Source: Imbricaverruca yamaguchii (Eukaryota; Arthropoda; Thecostraca; Neoverrucidae). Taken from it: DNA of 64,000 nt. Under the pieces are notes generated by a model that made no database searches, had not been told where the DNA came from, and saw only the letters and a program-made list of their open reading frames with translations. Position numbers and translations under genes: made by a program. The stretch lies in NCBI GenBank assembly GCA_034440575.1, contig JAOTOL010001642.1:248001-312000 (forward strand), written 5' to 3'. Below, piece after piece: positions 33,911-44,408 of the stretch (position 1 is the stretch's first letter; every line of letters begins with the position of its first letter).

Positions 33911-34745
33911 CCCGTCCCGTCTCGGGGGGGAGGGGGTCTTCAACCGCCCCCTCAAGTTTTTCGCGGATAGCAAACGAACGGCGCGTGGCAGCGTGCCCAA
34001 ATTTGGCATACTTTTTCCCACATCAATTTGACATTCTGATTCAAAATGTTTAGGTCAGATCATCTAGGGTCAACGAGTTAGTCAAGGTCAAGTGAGGTCA
34101 CCTCGAAAAAGTTCAACCAGTCGTCACGCTTTAACGGATACAAATATTTTAATGAAACTTTCAGCGTCTGCTTATCTTTACGGATGCAACAAAACGTATG
34201 AGTGGAATTTTTAATTTTTCCGTTTTTGACTACATATAAATTTTGCGTGTTTGCAAAATTGAAGTTCAAATACAGGATTCTGGCTTAAGTAAGCATTTTT
34301 GGGGGGAAAGTTGACATCCAACAACGTTTCTCGGTCTGCTCTACCCACTGGAAAAGGAAAATTAAAGAAGTCGAAAACTCAAAATTTTGAACTCTAAATT
34401 TTTTTTTTTTTTTTTTGGGGGGGGAAACAAAATTACAGCCCTCGTCGATTTCGCTGTCCTTTTCTCATTCCAAATGATTTTTTTCTCTCATATATCCCCA
34501 AGATGAATTCTCAGAGTCAAAAACATAATGTAAGTCGTGAAAAGTCGTGAACATCTATCCCCCCTGGTGACGACACTTCTGGGGGAAGTTGTTTTGGAGG
34601 GTGGACCCTTACCCTACTCGTTGAACGCTTTCCGACGACATCTCGTTCGTTTTCGTGGGATGCTTAGTTTGGATTTTAGAGGGGGGTCTTCAACCGCTCC
34701 CCCCCCCCCCGAGACCGGTTGATTTGACCGGAAAGACGGCGCGGG
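33911..34745 (+). mobile_element. TTAA-flanked MITE, copy 2, inside LINE RT
   Basis: Starts CCCGTCCCGTCTC after TTAA (33907-33910) and ends GCGCGGG before TTAG (34746-34749, one base off TTAA). Same family and orientation as copy 1. LINE protein similarity resumes right after it, so it inserted into the LINE. DR4 at 34085-34100. The CRE position is mutated (TGACGACA). Confidence 0.85.
34085..34100 (+). promoter_or_regulatory. AGGTCA direct repeat (DR4) in MITE copy 2
   Basis: AGGTCAAGTGAGGTCA, identical to the site in copy 1. Confidence 0.4.
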
Positions 34746-34749
34746 TTAG

Positions 34750-35890
34750 CGTCTCTGGACGAATCTTTTCAATCGTCGGTCAGATTCCTGGGAATGCAGA
34801 TGGATAAAAAAACACTTTTAAGGATTACATTGCACGACTGAAGAAGAGTTGTACCAAAGGGCTACGAGTTTTGAAAGTCGTATCTCTATGCTCATATTGA
34901 GCAGATAGAAGTATTTACTCCCCATGTATCTTGCTTTGATTCGCTTACGAATTTACTACGGAATTGTTATATACGATGGTGCTGCCCAAACCACTAAACG
35001 GGTGTTTGATAGTGTGCACCACTCCGCTCTACACGTTGCTACAGATGCGTTGCGGACATCGCCAACCGGCAGCGTTCTTGGTGAGACTGACGAGTCTCCC
35101 CTATCACTACGACGTTAAATGCTAGGACTAAGATACGCATGTAAGCTTGCACAAAATCCACGACACCCGACGCGCCAATGGGCATTCTCTACTCTACCTG
35201 TTACACGTTCGAATACCAGACGCTCACTGTTGACATTCAATCTGCGTTTTGCCCACTCTCTTCGCGAATGTCAAATCAAGCCGAAATACATGGCACAGCT
35301 CGGGATCCCAGCTATACCACCTTGGGGTCGGATTGAGTTCACCATTAATCTCTCACTGAGCAATACCCGGAATACTGATATTAGCGCCACAGACTCCCGT
35401 ATGGTAGCATTAAAAAGAATACATTCATATACATACACAGTGCGGATTGTACACCGACGAATCAAAGCTCAATAACGGCGTAGGATGTGCACTTGTATGT
35501 CGCTTACATATCGAATCATCTGAACTTCCCAATCACTCATCAATTTTTAGCGCTGAACTTTATTTATGCCATTCCACAAGCTCTTTTTATTCAGCATAAC
35601 AACAGAATTCGTGACAAGAGATATATGATTCGCTGAGCAGCCTGTTGGCTCTGAAAGCATTGAGTCACGACCACCACGTTTCGCGTGATATTACGACAGC
35701 CTTGAACTCTTTCATGACGGAGTTGACGTAATTTGTATGTGGATCCCAAGCCACGTAGGTCTGGCTGGTAACGAGGCCGCCGATCAGGCAGCAAAGAGGG
35801 CTAAAGATGATGGCCGTAAGACGCACCTGGTCCTTTCCCTGGAGACTTGGAACCAATTATACCCAGGGGCGATCCATGGCACCCAAATGA
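34750..35890 (+). pseudogene. LINE RT thumb and RNase H fragment
   Basis: RFLGMQMDKK continues RT; then come RLRIYYGIVIYDGAAQTTKR, VHHSALHVATDALRTSPTG and ESPLSLRR, the conserved thumb of Jockey/I-type RTs. RNase H follows: LYTDESKLNNGVGCAL (first Asp), FSAELYL (Glu), DSLSSLLALKAL (Asp) and WIPSHVGLAGNEAADQAAKR (35740-35795). Several frameshifts and stops interrupt it. Confidence 0.8.
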
Positions 35891-35963
35891 GGTGCGGCAG
35901 GAAAAAAAATCGCCGGACTTCGACCAGTATTTATCATAAATGCCCATTATTATTTTATGTTAA

Positions 35964-36804
35964 CCCGCGCCGTCTTTCCGTTAAAATCCTCACACCCCCG
36001 TCTCGAGGGGGTGGGGTGGGGTGGGGTGGGGGGTAGTAACCCCATCTAAAATCCAAACTAAGTGTCACACGAAAACGAAGAAGGTGGCATCGGAAAACGC
36101 TCAACGAGTGGGGTCCGAATCCACCCCTGAAAAATTCCACAAAAGTGACGTCACTGGAGGGGGGGGGAGATTTTCACGACTTTTCACGACTTACATTATG
36201 TTTTGCGCTCCGGGGAGTTAATTTTGTGGATATTTTAAAAACAAACAGAAAATATTTGGAATCAGAAAAGGACAACGAAACGACCAGGACAATAAAATTA
36301 TTCGGCCCCCCAAAAATAAAAGTTTCATTTTTGACATTTCAAAATTTTGAGTTTCAAGTTTTCTTTAATTGTCCTTTTCTAATGGGTAGAGCAGATCCAG
36401 AAATGTTGTTGGAAGTCAACTTGTCCTAATACAAAATGCTGACTGGCCAGAATCTTCAATTTGAACTGCAATAGTGAAATATGCAAAATTTATATGTAAT
36501 TAAAAACGAAAAAAATGAGAAATTCCCCTCGTACGTTTTGTTGCATCCCTAAAGATAAGTAAACGCTGAAAGTTTCATTCAAATATCTGTATCCGTTAAA
36601 GCGTGACGACTGGTTTAACTTTTTTGCAGGTGACCTCACTTGACCTTGACTAACTCGTTGGCCCTATATGACCTGACTTCAAAATGTTGAAACAGCATGC
36701 CAAATTGATGTGGGAAAAGGTATGCACAATTTTGGCGCGCTCCCGCCGTTCATTCACAGTCTGCGAAAAACCTGAGGGGGCGCTTGAAGACTTGAAGCTT
36801 GAGG
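35964..36804 (-). mobile_element. TTAA-flanked MITE, copy 3
   Basis: Preceded by TTAA at 35960-35963 with CCCGCGCCGTC. The other end, after TGCGAAAAACCTGAGGGGGC, decays to GAGG/TTAT (36805-36808). Orientation is opposite to copies 1 and 2. CRE at 36146-36153; inverse DR4 TGACCTCACTTGACCT at 36631-36646. Confidence 0.8.
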
Positions 36805-36842
36805 TTATCATATATTTCCATTTCAAAACCAGAAATGGCTAG

Positions 36843-36864
36843 CACACACACACACATGTGTGTA

Positions 36865-36897
<33 letters not shown>

Positions 36898-36915
36898 CAG
36901 CCATTTCGCGTTTTG

Positions 36916-36980
<65 letters not shown>
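36843..36980. repeat. CA/GT and TA microsatellites
   Basis: CACACA run (36845-36857), GT run (36868-36896) and about 31 TA dinucleotides (36919-36980). Confidence 0.95.
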
Positions 36981-36982
<2 letters not shown>

Positions 36983-36984
36983 TA

Positions 36985-38060
36985 CTATTATTAGTATTCA
37001 TTATCTGGGTGCAAAATACATCAAGTTAATGGGAAACCCCACATCGATGGAGTGCATGCTCCATGGTACCCCATGCTCAAAGTCTAAATTATTAGTGGAC
37101 AGAGCCAACATTGTGGGGGCACTTGCCCTTCACAAATATACAAAAAGAGCACCCCTGGTCTAGACGTATTTGAATGAAAACTGGAAAACAATCCTGAAAA
37201 CCAGCTGCAGGTTCCGTATCTGCACATAGGTGATATGGGCGTGCTATTCCAACCAGTATAGGTTCCTCCGCCGGTTGCCTAAATATAATATTGGCGCCTT
37301 TTCCTGGCCGGATGGGTACCACCTTCTCATGGGGGCAAATTCCCCCAGTACCCCCACCCTTGTTTACGCCCCTGCACCGAGTGGGGAGGAATTATGTTGC
37401 AAAAGTTATCTTTTGCTTGCTCCTACCCCTCCGTCCCAGCCGTGATCTTCAGTTGGCCTGTCTCATGCTACTCGTGGCACCGCGCGATTCTTGCGACGCT
37501 TGACATGAATGCAATCCGCGTGGATCCAAGCGAAAAGCCCAATGTTAGGGAATATACGGCTCACATTTGTGGAAAAGATACTTTAATCTTTCAAATAAAC
37601 CGGATTTTGTCCCATTTCGATGGTATTTAAGATCGGAAATATCATGTGGAAAACACGGAAGTTTCGCTGGAGCGCCTACGGGACTGAGCATTTATCCAAC
37701 ATGCGTGACGTCACCGGCTGCCAAACGATATTGGAGGACCCCGGCCTACCCTGCGCTTGTTATGAAACGAAAACATACTATATGGCGATATGTACGAGAC
37801 CTCTGCCGACCGGTAATGGAGCGGTTTGGAAGATAAGATGCAAAGGATGCAAATGCAAATGAACCTCAATTTTCACCATGATTATAAGTCACCACTGCAT
37901 ATTTGTTTCTGATTTTTCAAGTCTGCTATTTTCCAGTGGATGAAAGCATCATTTTATCAAAATAACATACAAAAATACTTCCCAGTTCTACTCAGGTGAG
38001 GCACTCCCTTAGTGCCTTACATGGGCCGATCACCCCTGGTTATACCATCCCTGGTTCATC
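36985..38060. other. No recognisable gene
   Basis: Contains a transposon-like stretch (37280-37385) ending TTTACGCCCCTGCACC and a TGACGTCA at 37706. Probably further insertions into the LINE. Confidence 0.35.
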
Positions 38061-38069
38061 GAAAATGGC

Positions 38070-38440
38070 AATACGCTGGGATAATGAAAAACAGTAAACT
38101 GAAGCTTGTAAAACCAGTACTCGGGACGTGGAAGTTATCAGTTCGCACACAAAGAAGAGATGAGTTTGCGCTGTGTCGTCTTCGGATAAGACATACACCA
38201 GCGACACATAGACACCTGTTGACGGCAAGTGGCCGTCCTATGTGCACAGTGTGCACACAGGTCGGCCACTTGAACAGCGTGTGCACTGCTGTTCTGCTCC
38301 GCTCACATTGTACCTCGTACTCGCTGGCTGCCCTGCATTGGAACCTGCGCGCCACAGGTAGCTTGGGATCAAAGCACTGAGATGACATTGCGACAAATGC
38401 TGGCCGGTGACTCTCAGATCGTTACATTAGGTGAAATATT
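38070..38440 (+). pseudogene. LINE ORF2 C-terminal fragment
   Basis: LKLVKPVLGTWKLSVRTQRR is followed by EFALCRLRIRHTPATHRHLL and CTVCTQVGHLNSVC. This is the LCRLRIGHT-TH-LL and Cys-rich tail that follows RNase H in Jockey/I-type elements; it is comparable with the fragment at 6.6-7.07 kb on the other strand. It then decays toward LRQMLAGDSQIVTLGEI. Same strand and order as the LINE pieces at 33.5-35.9 kb. Confidence 0.7.
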
Positions 38441-38474
38441 ATTCTTATAAAAAGTAAACTTTAACATCGTATAT

Positions 38475-39421
38475 CACCCATCATAAGCACTCGGATATGA
38501 GTTCAGGCACCTGACTAAATAACATCATGACAGCTAGTGTTACGGGCGCAAAATTACCAATGCAGCCGGCACGCCCTAAAGTACAAATCCACCACCACCA
38601 TGCTGAAGCACGCGAGTAGCACTTTACATTCTGTATGTATCAAGCCAAAAAGAATCGAAACATGGCCATTGAAATATGTCATTGAGGCCATGTGCATCAT
38701 GGCAATCAACTTCAACAAAGTACATTCTATTCAGATGGCTTGTTCTTCTGAGTGCCCCACTCGAGTTGGCAGGATATTTCATGCAATGTGTTTATATATA
38801 TTTTATATTTGTATATTTCCGTGCAATAATTCAAGTTCAAAATGTATGTCGTAAATTGGACTGTCCAAGCAGCACAACGTTAGATGGCGACAAGCACATA
38901 CCAGAAGCAGAAGCCACGTGGCATTCGAAATCCCAACATTTGAATGTGTATTCATAATAGCTTGACATGACCCCAAAAAGACAATCCACTCTACGAACTA
39001 CAGTGACCCACTTTAAAGTCATCCAGGATGATTACAGCTGGATGTATTATCAGCCCAGCTGGTGCTTTCCAAACCCTTCCCATAACCACAGGTCATAAAC
39101 AGATCACACGAGAAACACTACGCCGGCAGGCATCGAAGATACGAGGTGAATGTCTACCGAACACACTCCTGACAATCCGAGGTCCTGGCATGCGAGTGAG
39201 GAATGTCCATCAGCAAGGTGGCGAAGGCGAGAGGCGTTCATTCTCCCCTGGACAGGCTGTATAGGCCATTGGCAGGGTGTGAGGAGCCGCTCCTCATTTC
39301 ACCATCCTTCCAAGCAGCCGGCGAATGTGGACGGCAATGGGCCTACGGGGAATGGGCGAGTGTCGACGGCAATGGGTTCTACGAGACCGTCTGCTCGGGC
39401 CATCGCTTGGCGACGTCTACT
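38475..39421. other. 3' flank of the astacin gene; no feature
   Basis: No clear AATAAA on the minus strand was seen close to the astacin stop. No other coding signal. Confidence 0.4.
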
Positions 39422-40828
39422 CTACACGTCAACGAACGTAACGTCGGCGCTGAAGCCTTTGTACCAGCCGTAGTTGCCCGACTTGAACCTGATGATGAAC
39501 TGAGTGCCGGTGGATTCGATGGTCTCGCCCTGCAGCTCGCGATTGCAGGCTTTTCTGTCGTCGCTGTAGATGTTGCCCGTGTAGCGCAGCACCACGTAGT
39601 CCCACGGACAGTTGCCACCGCTGCGCCACAGCATCTTCATGTACGTGAACGTCACCGACACCTTCTTGCCCTCAGGCGCTGTGATTATCCACAGGCAACC
39701 GACGTTTTTTGGAAACCTGTTCGGGTAGTTGGGAGTGGTGATGGTGCCGGCGGCGGTCATGGCCATGTCGCCGCAGTTCGGTCCTCGGAAGTAGTCCGCG
39801 TTGGCGGTTTCGCAATTGGTGCCCTCAGTGTTCCACGGGCAGACGCAAGTGCATTCTTTGCCGACAAAGCCGCCGTTCTCGCAGACTGGTAGGGGGTCGG
39901 CACAGTGGGCGTTGCAGTTGTACATGGCGTTGACGATCTGCTTGTCGCGATGCGACATCACCCGGCCGGTGCCGATCAAATGTTCGTACCTGAGGTCGCG
40001 CACCTGTATGGTGCTGAGTCCGTTGGAGCTGAAGAAGGTGGCGCCGTAGTGCATGACGGAGGTGAAGTCGTACGGCACCGAGTGGTTGAGCGAGTTTACG
40101 GACTTGCCGAAGTTGCCCTCTTTGCCGGCTTGGATGTTCTCGTAACGGATCATGACGTAGGTGTCGCGGTCGGAGCGCGATTGCTGGTGGCCGAGCCCCA
40201 TCGCGTGGCCCAACTCGTGCACCACCACGCCCAGCCCGGCGCAGCCGCTTCCGATGCTCAGGCTCTGAGCGCCCGAGCCACCCGACATGCCCAACACGGA
40301 CCAGCAGCCGCTCCCCTTGAAGAACCTGATGTGCTTCTCCTGCGCGCCCTCCTGCACCTCGTCGAACTCGATGCAGGAGTTGTCGCGCCAGTGTTGGATG
40401 CCAGCCGTGATGCCGGGTCGGTCGGTGGCCGAGGAGGCGCTGATGGCGAACTTGACCGGACTGGTCCAGAGGTTGGTCTTGGCCTGCCGGCTGGCGCGCT
40501 GCTCGTCGGTCAGCACCATGTCCGACTCGAACAGCTCGTCGTCGAAGTCGCTGCGGTCCGGGTTGCGGTTCTCGAAGCTGTCGACGGGCAGGACCAGTGC
40601 GCGGTGGTCCACCTGCGCGAGCGGCGGCTCCGTGACTACCTGGCGGTCGTGCGCGAGCGGCGGCTCCGTGACCACCTGGCGGTTGTGCGCGAGCGGCGGC
40701 TCCGTGACTACCTGGCGTTCCTGTGCGATCGGCGCTTCCTTGTCTACCTGACCATGTGGCTTGGTGTCCTGCGAGTGCGGCTTGGCCGCACTCAAAGCCA
40801 CCAGAGTGAGACTGAGAAGTATCTTCAT
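39422..40828 (-). CDS. Astacin (M12A) zinc metalloprotease with EGF and CUB domains
   Basis: A 468-residue secreted zinc endopeptidase in one uninterrupted exon. Signal peptide ~1-15 (MKILLSLTLVALSAA). Propeptide with three RQVVTEPPLA repeats (~39-72) and an LFESDMVLT segment (99-107), which matches the FxGD aspartate-switch position with Ser for Gly. Catalytic domain ~118-305 starts NLWTSPVKFAI. The zinc motif is HELGHAMGLGHQQSRSDRD (His204, Glu205, His208, His214) and the Met-turn SVMHYG (Met259, Tyr261). Cys152, 175, 196 and 305 fit the two family disulfides. EGF-like Cys309-339. CUB 352-468 with four Cys (352, 378, 407, 428). The residue after the third His is Gln215 instead of the usual Glu, which in astacin contacts the mature N-terminus. 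This layout resembles BMP1/blastula-protease-like and nematode NAS proteins; the substrate is unknown. A TATA box lies 42 bp upstream of the ATG. Antisense ORFs of up to 363 codons over it are shadows. Confidence 0.93.
   Translation of the reverse strand: MKILLSLTLVALSAAKPHSQDTKPHGQVDKEAPIAQERQVVTEPPLAHNRQVVTEPPLAHDRQVVTEPPLAQVDHRALVLPVDSFENRNPDRSDFDDELFESDMVLTDEQRASRQAKTNLWTSPVKFAISASSATDRPGITAGIQHWRDNSCIEFDEVQEGAQEKHIRFFKGSGCWSVLGMSGGSGAQSLSIGSGCAGLGVVVHELGHAMGLGHQQSRSDRDTYVMIRYENIQAGKEGNFGKSVNSLNHSVPYDFTSVMHYGATFFSSNGLSTIQVRDLRYEHLIGTGRVMSHRDKQIVNAMYNCNAHCADPLPVCENGGFVGKECTCVCPWNTEGTNCETANADYFRGPNCGDMAMTAAGTITTPNYPNRFPKNVGCLWIITAPEGKKVSVTFTYMKMLWRSGGNCPWDYVVLRYTGNIYSDDRKACNRELQGETIESTGTQFIIRFKSGNYGWYKGFSADVTFVDV
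40613..40715 (-). repeat. 36-bp in-frame repeat (three units) in the astacin propeptide
   Basis: Three copies of the RQVVTEPPLA-H/Q unit in the intact gene on the minus strand (covering about 40613-40715). This is the ancestral short form of the ten-unit array at 32.68-33.04 kb. Confidence 0.85.
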
Positions 40829-41215
40829 CGTTTCCGATCAGTTTGCAGAATAACTGGTGTTGGTGACTGTTTTATATACATAGCAGGCAGTGTGCAGAAG
40901 AAGCAGAACCTCTGCGCTCGCACGCTGACGCTGGCGTCTAATGGAGGGAGACAATGGGAGTGTTGCGAAAGACCCTGCACATATGGTGACTTTTGAAGAG
41001 ATGAAAACACGGGGTGGCGCTCCACAAAAGACGGTGCTATAGTGCTGTCAGAGTCAGGTGCCACAGAGACAAAGAATTTTCCCCGAAAATGGCCACACCT
41101 GCGCTGCTTTTGTGCACACTATGGCACAGTTCTGGCTGCTTTTTCACTTTTGCAGTACGTGAGTGGTCCGTTGTCTGGAATTTTGTCATCACCGGCGTGT
41201 CTTCTGAATCTGAAA
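40829..41215 (-). promoter_or_regulatory. Astacin promoter region
   Basis: About 390 bp upstream of the ATG are conserved with the promoter of the broken copy at 32.17-32.56 kb. Similarity is strongest in the proximal 180 bp (CATATGTGCAGGGTCTTTCG, GACGCCAGCGTCAGCGTGCG). The region beyond 41215 is no longer similar. Confidence 0.7.
40870..40878 (-). promoter_or_regulatory. TATA box of the astacin gene
   Basis: TATATAAAA on the minus strand, 42-50 bp before the ATG and conserved in the duplicated copy. The implied 5' UTR is only ~15-25 nt. Confidence 0.75.
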
Positions 41216-41469
41216 AATAATTCGGTATAAATCTGGAAGCCATGAAACGATGTTGGTTGTTTGGGAACACCCCGCAGGATTAAATAAAATTATTATCGAT
41301 ATATTTCACGGTACAAGGCCCCCACGTACAGTGGCTATTATGGACAGTTTGGGTATAACTCACAGATATTCATACAAAAATGAGGGATTTCAGGCCAATA
41401 GTGGGGCAATACGTGCAGCAAACGTTCGCCAACGTAATACACGAGCTATAAACGAATAGCTTCTAGAAG

Positions 41470-42310
41470 TAATATGAAAGCGAGGGCCTAAAGGTGAATT
41501 CGTAGTGTACACATCTCTTGTTTAGTCTTTTGTACGACTAGTGTTGTTCTTGGAGATATGCCTGTGCATATTTGCTTGAAGTTTGGCAGCCTCGATATTT
41601 TTGATTCAGTAGGAAGTTTGTTATAGTGAAAGACAGACGAGTAGAGAACTCTACTGCGACCCACCACTCTGTGCATGGCTGGCAGGTGCAGTTTGTCGTC
41701 TACACGTGTATGACGGTTTCACAAGGCGGAGCTTGCAGTCATTTGGCTGGCAAGGTACGCTAGCTCACGCGTCAGAATGGTCTTTTTGAGCTGAGTAAGG
41801 ATATGGGAAACATGCATATGGAATTAGTGTCTGGCTGTGAGAAGACCCAGCTCGTTACGGGCATTATTCATGGGATCAAATTTCCGTAAACCTGACCCGA
41901 CTCTAGTGGCGAAGTTAATGATTTCGTCTAGTCTGTGGATGTTTGCTGCCGACTCGTTCCCGTAAACAGATATGCAGTAGCCGATGTTGAATACAACAAT
42001 GCTGTTGACCATGATAAGTGAAGATGGTGGACAGATGGTGGCACAGACGGCTCAGGGCCAGAAGGAATCCAGTGCATTTCCGGACCACGACAGTTACATG
42101 GAAATCCCATGACGCATGCCGATTACATGTCACCCCCAGGTTCCTACACGAATGGCTCTCATTTATCACGGCATGCCCAAAGCACACTCGTATCGGGGTA
42201 ATTTTATGACGATCTTGACGCGATCCGAACGTGAGAAGCTAAGCTTCGGCCAAGCTTACCTTCAAGCTGTTATCTAGGAAGTAATAAATAAAGTTGGTTC
42301 AGACATGTCT
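41470..42310 (-). pseudogene. LINE reverse transcriptase 3' fragment
   Basis: Minus-strand frames contain SHSCRNLGVTCNRHASWDFH and VVVRKCTGFLLALSRLCHHL (post-RT region). Another frame has IGYCISVYGNESAANIHRLD and INFATRVGSGLRKFDPMNNA, and later YNKLPTESKISRLPNFKQ. All are the usual C-terminal landmarks of L2/CR1- or Jockey-type RTs. Multiple frameshifts are present and the catalytic part is missing. It lies just upstream of the astacin promoter. Confidence 0.75.
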
Positions 42311-42319
42311 CCAACTGAC

Positions 42320-44408
42320 TTAGCAGATTGGGAGATCAGATTTGCGACCGGAGATGCGGGGCTAAAATAATGGTTTCCGTTCGGTGTGAGATGTCGAATC
42401 GAACACACTAGGATGCCAAAACTTGCTATGGAATTAGTGTCCTTTATAATGATTTTGACGTCATTCAGACTCAAATTTTAGCCAATGTTTTAGGTACGTA
42501 TGGCTGTACATTTATCATTTGTATTGATATTCATAATTTAGAAAGAACAATATCTATGCCATAATAAATGACTGGTATTGTATGCCATATCACATTTTAA
42601 ACATTATCTTTGCCTGAAATTGCGTTGCGAAATGTTCGTGCATCACCATGCCTTATCGGGAGCATGAACATGGTACTTATAAGCGAGATAGTGTTAGAAA
42701 GGAAACACGAAGTCTTCAAGAAGACTTAAGCGCGCATCAAGGAACAGGATGTCCATACTTCTTGGAGAAGGACGTCGAATGAGTGTTGAGAAAGTGGTAT
42801 ATTCCACCCTATTTCACAAGTAACTTCTCACTGCGTAGCTGAGGACATGGATGTTGACTGCGACTCGGTGACGTGAGCTACCTGGACGTACAGATTGAGG
42901 TCGTTCGAAAACATGGAATAGAGGAGTGGACCTTGTGATGAGCGTTGAAAAACGATTTCATGTTTCATAATTCAAGTTTTCATTTGAATTTCACACCCCC
43001 ACACTGGTGTTCTGCATGAAGCAGAGAGGAGCGGTCAATGCCATCATACAGCCCTTCCACAAACTGAAAGAACACTTTCGTTAAGTGAAGCGCGGAAAAA
43101 TGGTTGCTTTTCAGTTTAAAATCTATCTAAATTTGTCTTGTTTTGTCTAATGCATTTTTGCTTGCTAAGGGGTGCGGCCTTGTCTACTCCTCTAGGTACA
43201 TTTCATCAGTACGAGGTACATTTTTACGAAGTACTACATACTAGGTAGATTTTACCCAGTGCTAGACACTAGGTACATTTGATCAGAATGCCGGTCAGAA
43301 CCTTCGCTTGAGTAGTTTCAGAAGGTACCTGTCGGTAACGTCACAACGTTGAATTTCTCTAAAGATGGTGGAGATCTAAACGCTACAACAACGCTACACC
43401 TGGTCAGACGCTACACCAATCGAACTGCTCGCACCCCAGCTCGTGATAGAACTTGATGTGAGGATCCGATCCGGCTGGAACAGCTACGGAGACATACAAC
43501 AGCCTGATAAGGCATTCACTGGGAAGATGAAATGGCTATTTTCCTCAGCGCCCCCTCCACCGCTGTTTGTATAATTTGGTTATCCCATTTATTTTGAGTT
43601 TCATGCTCTTGCTCTAATCTTTGTCATCGCTTTGGTTCATGTTATCCGGCAAGATAAGAACTGGAGAACGTAATAATAAGCTATGGTGTTCGCATTTATT
43701 TCATTGGGGTCACACCCGAATTAATGAACTTGAAGAGAGCATTGAACCGATTGTGTGTAACAATATACAAATGCATATAGCATCTTGATTCATTGCAGCC
43801 AACACGGAGTAGGTAAAGTCAATGTTCAGGTCACTATTGCCGCCATTCAAAATATAAGACGACTATCAGGTCATGACCTTGATCATGCAGGCAAGATCCT
43901 CTGAAAAACAGTGTAATCAGTTTTTGCTGTGTGAAATGATCTAAAAGTGCATTGATCGCATTGCAATTTCTCCAGGTTGATCACGAAACAGACGACGAAA
44001 TACAATAATTTTTCTGAAAGATTATCTTGAGATCTACGATCCTGGCTTAATTTTCAGCATGGGACCATCCTGTGATCCGGGTTCATGCGCTCATTTTTCT
44101 TAAAAGGGTCACCTTTGACGTGCAAACATTGATTCGTCTTATGGGAAGATCAAATGATGATTCAGGGTCATTGGCAACTTGCTAATCCTCGCCAGTGGAG
44201 AGGGAGGGTTCGATGCAACCCCCTAACGTTATTCGTGGATAGCTTCTGAACCTGGTTATGCAGGATCACGGAGCCATGCCACCAACAACGTTTTTCAATG
44301 AAACCGCGGATCATCCCATCTTGACATGACATTTTGACATAGAGCGACGGATTTTGTGCAGTGTATTCTTATGGATGGCTGGATTGATATAAGAAAATTG
44401 TCCTTGTA
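42320..44408. other. No gene; minor local repeat at 43190-43285
   Basis: TAGGTACATTT recurs three times and TAGGTAGATTTTA once within 95 bp. Sequence near 44190-44250 (GGAGAGGGAGGGTTCGATG, TATTCGTGGATAGC) echoes the left end of the TTAA MITE. No coding signal. Confidence 0.4.

Larger units (their letters stand above)
33465..38470 (+). mobile_element. Jockey/I-type LINE, decayed and interrupted by two MITEs
   Basis: Collinear fragments of one ORF2-type polyprotein on the plus strand: reverse transcriptase (33465-33905), RT thumb and RNase H (34750-35890), and the post-RNase H domain (about 38070-38440). The gaps are filled by TTAA MITE copies 2 and 3 and by microsatellites. The 5' part is missing, starting inside RT immediately after the broken astacin copy. 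That all pieces belong to one insertion is inferred from order and strand. Confidence 0.65.

Noticed and set aside
36750..37163. ORFs with poly-Tyr/Ile tracts
   Set aside because: Translated TA and GT microsatellites.
39203..40996. 363- and 229-codon ORFs on the plus strand opposite the astacin gene
   Set aside because: Antisense shadows of a GC-biased coding sequence; the minus-strand frame has full domain evidence.
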